Made by a program: the position numbers and the translations under genes. A stretch of 64,000 nt of DNA from Candidatus Phaeomarinobacter ectocarpi. Lineage in GTDB: Bacteria > Pseudomonadota > Alphaproteobacteria > CGMCC-115125. Shown one piece after another: positions 35,974-43,806 of this stretch. Location of the stretch: NCBI RefSeq assembly GCF_000689395.1, contig NZ_HG966617.1, positions 2,478,221 to 2,542,220 on the forward strand, given 5' to 3'. Below the pieces are notes generated by a model. The model made no database searches, was not told the origin of the DNA, and was given only the letters and a program-made list of their open reading frames with translations. How positions within the stretch are numbered: position 1 is the stretch's first letter; every line of letters begins with the position of its first letter.

Positions 35974-36708
35974 CTAGCGCATGTTCTCGCCCTCAGCCTG
36001 ATAGGCTGAGAAGTCGACAAGGGTGCCAAGCATCTGCATGTAGGCGATCAAGGCATCGAGTTCGGAGATCATGTCCGGGTTGCCGTCAAAGTCGCGGATC
36101 TGCGCCTTGGGATAGCGCGCCAGCAGCGCGTCGTAGTCATCCCCGAACGGGTCCACCTGCGCCTTGATGTCAGACTCGGCGTTTTCAACCATCTCGTCCG
36201 TATACGGCACACCAATCATCTGGTTGGTCTTGAGATGGTCCTTAAAGCCCTTGTAGTTGAGCGGTGTTGTCGCCAGGAACGGATAGTTCGGCATGATGCT
36301 CTCAGGCACCACCGCACGCGGGTCCGCCATGTGCAGCACGTGCCAGTCATCCGAGTACTTGCCGCCAAGCCGAGCCAGGTCCGGCCCGGTCCGTTTGGAC
36401 CCCCACTGGAACGGGTGGTCGTACATGCTTTCCGCCGCCAGCGAGTAGTGGCCATAGCGCTCCACTTCATCGCGCAGCGAGCGGATCATCTGGCTGTGAC
36501 AGTTGTAGCAACCCTCACGGATGTAGATGTTGCGTCCTGCAAGCTCCAGCGGTGAGTAAGGCCGCATGCCCTCCACTTCCTCAATGGTTGAGGAGAGGAA
36601 GAACAACGGTGCGATCTGCACGATGCCGCCGATCGAGACCACCACCAGAATGGCGACCGTCAGGATCAGGGAGTTGCGTTCAAGGGTCGCGTGACTGAAC
36701 AAGGACAT
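35974..36708 (-). CDS. ccoO: cbb3 oxidase monoheme subunit CcoO/FixO
   Basis: A 244-residue membrane-anchored cytochrome c. One N-terminal helix ([25 protein letters not shown]) is followed by the heme c motif [13 protein letters not shown] and the conserved [36 protein letters not shown] region, ending with the FixO-type [12 protein letters not shown]. It is encoded 14 bases after ccoN. Confidence 0.96.
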   Translation of the reverse strand: MSLFSHATLERNSLILTVAILVVVSIGGIVQIAPLFFLSSTIEEVEGMRPYSPLELAGRNIYIREGCYNCHSQMIRSLRDEVERYGHYSLAAESMYDHPFQWGSKRTGPDLARLGGKYSDDWHVLHMADPRAVVPESIMPNYPFLATTPLNYKGFKDHLKTNQMIGVPYTDEMVENAESDIKAQVDPFGDDYDALLARYPKAQIRDFDGNPDMISELDALIAYMQMLGTLVDFSAYQAEGENMR

Positions 36709-36722
36709 GTTTCTCGCCCTCC

Positions 36723-38426
36723 CTATTGTGCCGGTGCCGCAACCAGCTCGCCCTGTGGGGCGCGGCCGGCTGTTGCATCAAGGGGTTCGCTTGCGCGGAT
36801 TTCACCCTTGGCGGTTTTGTACAGATTGTAAGCCATGATCAGCGAACCGACGACGAACAGTGCGCCGCCCAGGGCTCGGATCACATAGAACGGATGCATC
36901 GCTTCCACGGTCTCAACGAAGGAGTACTCAAGGAAGCCCAGCTCATCATAGGCCCGCCACATAAGCCCCTGCAGAATGCCGGAGACCCACATGGAGGTGA
37001 TGTAGAGCACGATACCCAGCGTCGCGACCCAGAAGTGCCACTCCACCAGCGCCAGCGAGTAAAGCCGCTGACGGCGCCACACCCACGGGGTGAGACAGTA
37101 AAGCGCCCCGAAGCTCACAAAGCCGACCCAACCCAGCGCACCGGAATGCACGTGACCGATGGTCCAGTCCGTGTAGTGCGACAGGCCGTTCACAGCCTTG
37201 ATGCTCATCAGCGGACCTTCAAAGGTGCTCATGCCGTAAAAGGCGACAGACACCACCAGCATCCGGATGACAGGGTCGGTTCTCAGCCGGTCCCAGGCGC
37301 CCGCAAGGGTCATCAGCCCGTTGATCATGCCACCCCATGAGGGCATCCACAGCATGATCGAGAACGTCGCCCCCAGGGTCTGTGCCCAATCGGGCAGCGC
37401 TGTGAAGTGCAAGTGATGCGGACCCGCCCAGATGTAGAGGAAGATCAGCGCCCAGAAGTGGATGATCGACAGGCGGTAGGAATAGACCGGCCGCTCGGCG
37501 CGCTTGGGAATGAAGTAGTACATCAGCCCCAGGAAGCCGGCAGTCAGGAAGAAGCCCACCGCGTTATGGCCGTACCACCACTGGGTCATGGCGTCCTGAA
37601 CGCCGGACATCAGGATGTAGGATTTGTCGCCCGTGAAGGAGACCGGCACCGCCAGGTTGTTGACGATGTGCAGCATCGCAATGGTGACGATGAAAGCCAG
37701 GTAAAACCAGTTGGCCACATAGATATGCGGCTCACGGCGGCGCCACAGGGTGCCGAGGAACACCAGCAGATACACGACCCACACAACGGTGAGCCACAGG
37801 TCGATGTACCATTCAGGCTCTGCATATTCTTTTGACTGCGTAACGCCGAACACATAGCCCGTCGCCGCCAGCAGAATGAACAGCTGATAGCCCCAGAACA
37901 CGAACCACGGCGCAATGTCGCCCGCCAGCCGCGCCTTGCAGGTGCGCTGCACCACATAAAACGACGTCGCGATGAGGATGTTGCCGCCAAACGCAAAAAT
38001 CACAGCCGATGTATGCACCGGCCGCAGGCGTCCAAAGTTGAGCTCCGCAATACCGGTCAGCAAATCCGGATAAGCCAGCTGCACGGCAATGACGAGACCG
38101 ACAACAAAGCCGACCACACCCCAGAAGGTGGAGGCAATGACACCCCAGCGAATGACAGCATCATTGTACTGCACGCCGTCGGGCGCCCGGGCGGTCGGCC
38201 CACGCTGCAGAAAATCAAAGTGCCGGTCGCCGATCCACATGACCGCCAACAGGCAGAACAGTGTGATGAGACCGCCATGCAGCATCATCGGGCCACTGGA
38301 CGCCCCGGCGATAACAAAAATGCCCAGAAAAGCACCTGCGATGAAGAGCGCGATCGCGCCCCACCCCACTGCCGTCATTCGACCATCATTGGCGATGGGA
38401 GGTTCTGGCGTATGTGTTTGCGTCAT
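36723..38426 (-). CDS. ccoN: cbb3 oxidase catalytic subunit CcoN/FixN
   Basis: A 567-residue twelve-helix heme-copper oxidase of class C, the high-affinity terminal oxidase catalytic subunit. Heme and CuB ligands are visible in context: the His in [19 protein letters not shown], the [27 protein letters not shown] region (His-240-type CuB ligand with the cross-linked Tyr one helix on), [15 protein letters not shown] and [20 protein letters not shown]. This is a full-length, typical protein. It is the first gene of the array, behind an FNR/FixK box at 38522-38535, so it is probably induced at low oxygen. Confidence 0.97.
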   Translation of the reverse strand: MTQTHTPEPPIANDGRMTAVGWGAIALFIAGAFLGIFVIAGASSGPMMLHGGLITLFCLLAVMWIGDRHFDFLQRGPTARAPDGVQYNDAVIRWGVIASTFWGVVGFVVGLVIAVQLAYPDLLTGIAELNFGRLRPVHTSAVIFAFGGNILIATSFYVVQRTCKARLAGDIAPWFVFWGYQLFILLAATGYVFGVTQSKEYAEPEWYIDLWLTVVWVVYLLVFLGTLWRRREPHIYVANWFYLAFIVTIAMLHIVNNLAVPVSFTGDKSYILMSGVQDAMTQWWYGHNAVGFFLTAGFLGLMYYFIPKRAERPVYSYRLSIIHFWALIFLYIWAGPHHLHFTALPDWAQTLGATFSIMLWMPSWGGMINGLMTLAGAWDRLRTDPVIRMLVVSVAFYGMSTFEGPLMSIKAVNGLSHYTDWTIGHVHSGALGWVGFVSFGALYCLTPWVWRRQRLYSLALVEWHFWVATLGIVLYITSMWVSGILQGLMWRAYDELGFLEYSFVETVEAMHPFYVIRALGGALFVVGSLIMAYNLYKTAKGEIRASEPLDATAGRAPQGELVAAPAQ

Positions 38427-38521
38427 GACCCGTTGTGCCCCACTTCATTAGTCGCCCCCGCCGGTCATGGTCAAAGGGGCTGTTATGTAAGGCTAAGTGC
38501 AGGAACGCGGGGCTTACAACA

Positions 38522-38535
38522 TTGATATCGGTCAA
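38522..38535. promoter_or_regulatory. FNR/FixK/Anr box upstream of ccoN
   Basis: TTGATATCGGTCAA matches the TTGAT-N4-ATCAA consensus at nine of ten positions. Its centre is about 102 bases before ccoN; if it acts at -41.5, transcription begins near 38487 with a leader of about 60 bases. Confidence 0.75.
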
Positions 38536-38666
38536 ATGGGCGCAAGAGTCGCACCTGTGCGACCCCGGATATTGCGCCGCGTCATCATGATTTTTTCTGT
38601 CACCAGAAAACCCGCCACCCAGAACCTCAGCACGACAAAGGCTCAGGGCCTCATCTGCCCGTAGAA

Positions 38667-39710
38667 TCAGGCCTGATCACCGACCGCGGAGTGCAGTGCA
38701 GCGCGAAATTGCCGCACCTCTTCGTCAGTGGTCTGAAAGGAGGCCACCAGCCGGATGACCCCCGCCGCGGGGTCCCACGGCACAAAGGAGACGTCCGAGT
38801 CGCGCAGTCTGGATATGGCAGCTTTGTCCTCAAACCGGACGAAGATCTCATCGCTCTCAACGGGATGCACCAGATCGACACCCGCCGTCTCTTCCACGAT
38901 CCCGACCAGACCCTGCGCCTGCCCATTCGCATGGGCCGCCAGCCGCAGCCACAGATCATCCGTCACATAGGCTTCAAGCTGAGCGGATAAAAACCGCATC
39001 TTGGAAAACAGATGACCGCCCCGCATCCGGCGCGCTTCAAACTGCTCCGCCAGCGACGGATCAAAGAAGATCGCTGCTTCCGCCGCCATGGCACCATTCT
39101 TCGTGGCTCCGAAACTCAGAGCATCCACGCCGGCTTTCCAGGTGACATCCGCCGGAGTGCAATTGAGGTGCGCCACGGCATTGGCAAAGCGGGCCCCATC
39201 CATATGCACATGAAGGCCTTCCTTGTGGGCGCGGTCACACAGCACACCCACGTCTTCAAGGCTGTATACGGTGCCGCTTTCCGTCGCCTGCGTCAGGCTC
39301 AGCACCTTGGGCAGCACATGATGCACATCGCCACGCGGCAGAGCCGCAAACGCGCCTTCCAGTCCGGCAACGTCAATACGTCCATGCCGACCGGACACGG
39401 GAATGAGCTTGGCACCGTTTGAATAAAACTCAGGCGCCCCGCCTTCATCCACATTGATGTGACTCATCTGCTCACAGAACACAGCGCCCCAGGGCGGCGT
39501 GAGTGATGCCAGGATCAGTGCATTGGCAGCCGTCCCCGTCGCCAGTGGAAACACGCGGACATCGCGTTCAAACAAGTCCGAGTACAAGGCATCAAGCCGC
39601 CCGGTAATCGCGTCCCTGCCATAGGCCCATGCGGGACCTTCATTGGCACGCGCAAGGGCCGCCATGATTTCAGGCGCAACGCCGCTCGCATTGTCAGATG
39701 AAAAATGCAT
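38667..39710 (-). CDS. Low-specificity threonine aldolase / beta-eliminating lyase family protein
   Basis: A 347-residue fold-type I PLP enzyme. The N-terminus MHFSSDNASGVAPEIMAAL, the glycine region NEGPAWAYGRDAITGRL, FPLATGTAANALIL, the MDGARFANAVA cofactor Asp, and the PLP-lysine motif SFGATKNGAMAAEA are all seen. The family cleaves L-threonine and allo-threonine to glycine and acetaldehyde; SFGATKNG is the usual catalytic lysine motif. ATG 39710 fits the family start, so the reading from 39800 is rejected. It follows the small membrane gene by 26 bases, hence one transcript. Confidence 0.9.
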   Translation of the reverse strand: MHFSSDNASGVAPEIMAALARANEGPAWAYGRDAITGRLDALYSDLFERDVRVFPLATGTAANALILASLTPPWGAVFCEQMSHINVDEGGAPEFYSNGAKLIPVSGRHGRIDVAGLEGAFAALPRGDVHHVLPKVLSLTQATESGTVYSLEDVGVLCDRAHKEGLHVHMDGARFANAVAHLNCTPADVTWKAGVDALSFGATKNGAMAAEAAIFFDPSLAEQFEARRMRGGHLFSKMRFLSAQLEAYVTDDLWLRLAAHANGQAQGLVGIVEETAGVDLVHPVESDEIFVRFEDKAAISRLRDSDVSFVPWDPAAGVIRLVASFQTTDEEVRQFRAALHSAVGDQA

Positions 39711-39736
39711 CCCGTCCCCCGCCGCCAGGCTGTCGC

Positions 39737-40120
39737 CTAGTGGCCACCTAGTCCGACAAAGGTAAGCACCCCACCAGCCACAAGTGCCAACAGTCCCCAT
39801 ATCCGGATGAAATTGCCGCTCATCATGGGGTTGAGCAGGCGAATGAAGGACGACCCGACAGCAATGAAGATCAACCCTTCAATGAGTGTCGCAGCGGCCA
39901 GCCCGGTGACAACCATCTCAAGCGGCGTATCAATCTTGTGATGGGTAACCAGCAGCACGGCACCAATGAAAAAAACCAGCACGCCGCAGACAAAAGAAAG
40001 CCCTGCACTTTCGCGCAGATCCGTCAGCATGGCCCGGCTACGGTCGGGGGTTGCAACAAGGGCGATGCCCGCAGCAAGCATGTAGAGCCCAAATCCAAGG
40101 GCAATGGCTTCAGTCATCAT
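39737..40120 (-). CDS. Small four-helix membrane protein of unknown function
   Basis: A 127-residue hydrophobic protein with four predicted helices (ALGFGLYMLAAGIALVATPD; GLSFVCGVLVFFIGAVLLVT; LEMVVTGLAAATLIEGLIFIAVG; IWGLLALVAGGVLTFVGLGG). I cannot name its family. The conserved-looking TPDRSRAMLTDLRES loop lies between helices 1 and 2. A second ATG three bases later is equally possible. It is followed closely by the threonine-aldolase-like gene. Confidence 0.6.
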   Translation of the reverse strand: MMTEAIALGFGLYMLAAGIALVATPDRSRAMLTDLRESAGLSFVCGVLVFFIGAVLLVTHHKIDTPLEMVVTGLAAATLIEGLIFIAVGSSFIRLLNPMMSGNFIRIWGLLALVAGGVLTFVGLGGH

Positions 40121-40205
40121 GGGATTTGCTCCGCTATTGATTGATATGTTTCAACCCTAGCGGCGCACCCTAACCCGGCAACCCTGCGCTGTCAGCGTGT
40201 CAGGG

Positions 40206-40670
40206 CTATGCGGCGTATCGCCTGGCGATCAGATGATCGAGCGACAGCACACCAGGACCACGAATGATGAGATACAACATGCCTGTGGCCCAAAGCAGGT
40301 GCAGGTTCCATGCACCGGGATAGACAAAGGTCTGAATGACCGCCGTCATCACCAGCAGGCCCAGCGCACCAAATCGTGTGCCAAGCCCGAGGATCAGCAT
40401 GATCGGGAACACATGCTCCGCAATGGTGCCCATGACCGCAGCCCAGTCGGACGGAATGAGCGGCAACGCATACTCATACTCGAACAGGAAATAGGTCGAG
40501 TCCTTGAGCGCAAAGCCATCCACCTTGAGCCGTGCCGATGTCCAGAAGACACCAGCCACGGCAATCCGTGCGGCAACGGCAATGATCCATTCAGGGAGGG
40601 ACGACATCAGCGCAATCACGCGCTGAACAAGTCCCGCGAGGCCATTGAGAGAATGTGTTGCTGCAGTCAT
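40206..40670 (-). CDS. DoxX family membrane protein of the bufferin-type operon
   Basis: A 154-residue protein with four predicted helices of the DoxX type ([25 protein letters not shown], then [52 protein letters not shown]). The ATG overlaps the stop of the DUF2063 gene (ATGA), placing it in the same operon. DoxX proteins are common companions of DUF692/DUF2282 gene pairs; a role in membrane redox chemistry or in handling the product is plausible but unproven. An in-frame start at 40751 lies inside the upstream gene and is rejected. Confidence 0.85.
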   Translation of the reverse strand: MTAATHSLNGLAGLVQRVIALMSSLPEWIIAVAARIAVAGVFWTSARLKVDGFALKDSTYFLFEYEYALPLIPSDWAAVMGTIAEHVFPIMLILGLGTRFGALGLLVMTAVIQTFVYPGAWNLHLLWATGMLYLIIRGPGVLSLDHLIARRYAA

Positions 40671-41476
40671 GACGTCACCTTTGATGTTTGATCCGGCAGC
40701 ACAAAACTTCCGGCATTGAGCAGTTCGGCAAAGACGATCTGTGGGTCGCATTCAGGCTCTTCTTCAAACGCTGCAATCAGCGCCCGCCCCAGGGTGGCGC
40801 CACCCTGAACAGCACACAGAAACGCGAACGCGCCCGGCGATACCCGGCGCACTTCGACCTGGGCGTGAGGCCGCACCACAAAGATGCGTTCGTTGCGATC
40901 GTCTTCGGCAATGGACAGCACGCCGTCGTGGTCAGGCTGGTTTGCCTGCCAGATGCGCGAAATCGGATAAGGCGACATCAAAAGCTGATGCGCCGGCGCA
41001 AGCTCAAGCACCAGCCGGTCAAGCGCCTGATCGCCCAGCGCCTCCACAAATGCCTGGAGGTCCTGCGCGGTGAGTACGTCAGCATCTTGGCCGTGATAGA
41101 CCTTGTGCCAGGCATGCTCCAGCCGCGCGATATCCGGCAGATAGGGCACGGAGCGGGCGGGCTCAAACCCAACAAGGAACCCGGCAAAGTCAGGGGCAAA
41201 CCCTATGAGGGAGGCAGCATCCGGCATGGAGCGCTCGAAATAGGCCTGTGCCATCGCACGGAAAAACTCTTCTCCCACCAGCCGCTGGCAAACCGGATAA
41301 AGCGCCGCCAGCGCATCTGTCAGGCTGGACGCCACATTGTTGCGATAGACATCAAGCCGCGCTCGGTGAGGCAGTGGTTCATTGCCGATGGCCGCAAGAT
41401 CCAGCATGACCTGGCTGTTGGCCGGGTCGCGCAAGGCTGAGGCAAAATTGGTCTGCAATTCAGCGAGCCGGGACAT
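40667..41476 (-). CDS. DUF2063 protein, MNIO partner (BufC-like)
   Basis: A 269-residue protein. The N-terminal helical domain, with [53 protein letters not shown] and [30 protein letters not shown], is the DUF2063 signature. In other systems this protein is the RRE-like partner that brings the precursor to the DUF692 oxidase. The C-terminal half matches the same family. It overlaps the DUF692 gene by 17 bases and the DoxX gene by four. Its identity is from the family and the operon setting. Confidence 0.88.
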   Translation of the reverse strand: MSRLAELQTNFASALRDPANSQVMLDLAAIGNEPLPHRARLDVYRNNVASSLTDALAALYPVCQRLVGEEFFRAMAQAYFERSMPDAASLIGFAPDFAGFLVGFEPARSVPYLPDIARLEHAWHKVYHGQDADVLTAQDLQAFVEALGDQALDRLVLELAPAHQLLMSPYPISRIWQANQPDHDGVLSIAEDDRNERIFVVRPHAQVEVRRVSPGAFAFLCAVQGGATLGRALIAAFEEEPECDPQIVFAELLNAGSFVLPDQTSKVTS

Positions 41477-42449
41477 GACCCACCTCCTTTTTTGAAATCT
41501 GTTTCAGCTTGCCGCGCGCTGTTGCGACTTCGGTCAGCAACACATCAAGCGCAGGCACATCCTGGTCCCACTCAACAAGCGTTGGTCGTGGGCCGGCGGC
41601 AGCGAGGAAATCGTCATACAGCGTCCAGACATCCCTAGAGGGTGCCGAGCCATGGTCGTCAATCTTGAGTGTGACGCCGCTGCGGTCATCATCGGAGTGT
41701 CCACCCAGATGAACCTCGCCAACCGCCGCAACATCAAACTGATCAAGATAGTCACGTGGCGAGGTTTGAAGGTTGTGGGCGCTCACCACCACATTGTTGA
41801 TGTCGAGCAGCAACCCGCATCCCGTGCGTCGCGCCATCGCGGATAGAAACTCCGTCTCCGGAATATCACTTTCTTCAAACGCCAGATAATTGGACGGATT
41901 CTCAATGAGAATCTGGCGGCCCAGCGTCTCCTGCGTCTGGTCAACGTGGCGGCACACAATGTCCAGCGCCTCGGACGTCAGCGTCACCGGCAGAAGATCA
42001 TTGAAATAGGTGCCACCATTTTCGCACCACGCGAGATGCTCGGAAACGAGCGCCGGCTTATAGCGATCCACAAGCGCACGCAGATGAGCCAGATGATCAC
42101 GGTCCAAGGGTCCCGCTCCACCAATCGACAATCCAATGCCGTGGATCGAAAGCGCAAACCGCTCGCGGATGGCGGCGAGGTACCGGTGTGGCGCTCCGCC
42201 GTCTCCAAAATAGTTTTCCGCATGCACCTCAAAGAAGTCCGCAGCACTGCCTTGCGAAAAGGCCTCAGACAGAATCTGGGAATAGTGCTGCGGCTTCAAA
42301 GAGGTACCCGCAGACGCAAGCTCAAGCTCTGGCGAGCCCAAAGCAGCCTGCCCAGATGACCGCACAGATGTGGTGGCCGCGAGGGGGGTGCGACCTGCAG
42401 CAGGGGTATCGGCTGCAAACATCTCAGGGGAATGGGTCATCCGGGACAT
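41460..42449 (-). CDS. DUF692 / MNIO multinuclear iron-dependent oxidase (BufB-like)
   Basis: A 329-residue TIM-barrel oxidase that in characterised relatives uses two or three iron atoms to modify cysteines of a precursor peptide. Candidate iron ligands are all present: FFEVHAENYFG, ALSIHGIGLSIGG, VSEHLAW, LIENPSNY, GLLLDINNVVVSAHN, GEVHLGGHS and TLVEWD. The first about 50 residues are an Ala/Ser/Thr/Pro-rich extension not seen in the usual 280-residue family member; an internal start would remove it, but no clear ribosome site decides. The gene starts 49 bases after the precursor gene stop. Confidence 0.92.
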   Translation of the reverse strand: MSRMTHSPEMFAADTPAAGRTPLAATTSVRSSGQAALGSPELELASAGTSLKPQHYSQILSEAFSQGSAADFFEVHAENYFGDGGAPHRYLAAIRERFALSIHGIGLSIGGAGPLDRDHLAHLRALVDRYKPALVSEHLAWCENGGTYFNDLLPVTLTSEALDIVCRHVDQTQETLGRQILIENPSNYLAFEESDIPETEFLSAMARRTGCGLLLDINNVVVSAHNLQTSPRDYLDQFDVAAVGEVHLGGHSDDDRSGVTLKIDDHGSAPSRDVWTLYDDFLAAAGPRPTLVEWDQDVPALDVLLTEVATARGKLKQISKKEVGHVPAR

Positions 42450-42498
42450 GCTTTGTACTCGTTGAACTGGAGCGATGCGTTGTTTGTCGTGTCAGACG

Positions 42499-42795
42499 TT
42501 ACGCAGGAACGTTGCTGTCGCTGTCTTCAAGCGAGCCATTGCCGAACGGCGTTTCGATGGATGTGCAGGTGCCCGCAGGAACAAGCTTCCAGGCATTGGA
42601 CTGGTAATCGATCGTGGATGTGCCCTGGCATGAGGTGCCTGGGCCAGCTGCACAGTCATTCTCACCGGCAAGGGCAACGCCGTAGCACTTTTCCATGTCA
42701 GCGGCAGCAGCAGGTGTGGCGGTCAGTGCGCCCATTGTCAGGGCGGCAGACAGGGCGCCGGCAGCGGCGAATGCGGTTTTGGATGCGGTCTTCAT
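42499..42795 (-). CDS. DUF2282 bufferin-type RiPP precursor (BufA-like)
   Basis: A 98-residue precursor. Residues 1-32 are a signal peptide ([27 protein letters not shown]), so the product is exported. The mature part has four cysteines, at about 37, 48, 56 and 77, in [22 protein letters not shown] and VPAGTC, the DUF2282 pattern. In characterised bufferins the MNIO turns Cys into thiooxazole groups and the exported product binds copper. ATG 42795 with AGGAG ahead is chosen; the reading from 42861 adds a leader without a signal peptide and is rejected. The C-terminal tail ([12 protein letters not shown]) is acidic. Confidence 0.9.
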   Translation of the reverse strand: MKTASKTAFAAAGALSAALTMGALTATPAAAADMEKCYGVALAGENDCAAGPGTSCQGTSTIDYQSNAWKLVPAGTCTSIETPFGNGSLEDSDSNVPA

Positions 42796-42838
42796 GGGGT
42801 GTCTCCTCTTGAGGTCATTGGGATCAGAAAGTTGGTCA

Positions 42839-42855
42839 GCGGTGTCTCTCACCGC
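42839..42855. promoter_or_regulatory. Short dyad upstream of the RiPP precursor gene
   Basis: GCGGTG-TCTCT-CACCGC is a perfect 6-bp inverted repeat with a five-base centre, 44 to 60 bases ahead of the precursor ATG. It may be an operator or a leader hairpin. Confidence 0.35.
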
Positions 42856-43217
42856 CCCCACAACCTCGGAAACCAGCGCCCAAAAAGGAACTCACGAAGC
42901 CGTCGCGCGGCCTCAAACACCTGTGATGACCTAGTGATGACCCGGTGAAGGGCCAGTGAAGAGCCGCAACAGCTCAAAAAGACAGGCCACACCGCGGTCG
43001 CGCGCGGGCGGTCTGTCGCCATGAAGGATTCGGGGAAAAGGGTACGCAAGAGGCCCGCAGGCCGGACAAACGCGGCGGGGGACACCGCCGACCCGCGAGC
43101 ACCCTTGCGACACTTCGACAGTGCCAAACCCGCAGAAAATTGGGAAATCACGACCGATGTGAGGTCGGTAAAACGACTGTGAGGCCGCGTGAACGGGGTC
43201 ATTAACCGTGTTTACGC

Positions 43218-43257
43218 CCGGTTTTCCTGGGGTTTTGGCGCCAAAACCGGCCAAAAT
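43218..43257. promoter_or_regulatory. 18-bp perfect palindrome with flanking repeats
   Basis: GGTTTTGGCGCCAAAACC (43231-43248) equals its reverse complement. CCGGTTTT (43218-43225) and AAAACCGG (43243-43250) form an outer pair, and GCCAAAA recurs ten bases further on (43250-43256). This looks like a protein-binding operator. Confidence 0.4.
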
Positions 43258-43545
43258 CATGAAAAATTAACCTTTGGCACTGCGTGAAAAAGGTCACCAT
43301 TCCTGACCTTGATTCAACAGGCCCCTCTCTGGCACTATCCCCCGGCTTCGCAAAAGCCTGTCGTGACGTATTCATGCAGGCACAGCAAAGCGTGGGCAAC
43401 GAGGGCGGCCGTCTCAAATGATCGGCAGTCTGACCGAGGACCTCCAAAGAGAGCGCCCCAGTCAGGTTCACCCTCAAGCCCTCACGGCAAAGGCTTTCGT
43501 AGTCGACACCCTCAGGTGGGCATATAGCGCTCACGTAAATCCAAA

Positions 43546-43727
43546 GGGGGGCGGCTCATGTTCGAAAGCCCCAAGGTCAATTTGTGACAAGGCGGCGTTC
43601 CGGCCGACCGCGTCCTCTTCTGCCCCGGTGTTTTAGGGCGTAGTGCAAGAGGACGGGCCCTTCCGGTGACGCTGATTGTCGCGCGGACTTTTCGCTCCAG
43701 TTTTGGAGCGGCCCCGGATTTCCGGGG
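43546..43727 (+). ncRNA. Candidate structured leader or RNA upstream of gltB
   Basis: Four stem-loops lie in 182 bases: GGGGC/GCCCC (43548-43572); CGTCCTCTT (43611-43619) with AAGAGGACG (43647-43655), enclosing GCCC/GGGC; CGCTCCA/TGGAGCG (43693-43710) with a four-base loop; and CCCCGG/CCGGGG (43712-43727) with a four-base loop. They end 80 bases before the gltB ATG. I do not recognise a named RNA family; the structure is by eye. Confidence 0.3.
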
Positions 43728-43806
43728 GATAAGTCAAAACGGTTGGTATTTTACGGGCCTGCGCTGACATCGGCGCACTGCCCCGCAGTTTGAGAGGTTT
43801 GGCGGC

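Larger units (their letters stand above)
42796..43806. other. 1-kb intergenic region between the RiPP operon and gltB
   Basis: This is the longest gene-free stretch here. Open frames of 110-117 residues exist on the minus strand, but their sequence has no recognisable domain and is arginine/proline-rich as expected of GC-rich shadow frames. It holds a dyad at 42839-42855, an 18-bp palindrome at 43231-43248, and stem-loops at 43546-43572, 43611-43655, 43693-43710 and 43712-43727. Confidence 0.6.

Noticed and set aside
42849-43534. Two minus-strand open frames of 117 and 110 residues in the 1-kb gap
   Set aside because: They have no domain, a biased composition, no clear ribosome site, and one crosses the 18-bp palindrome.
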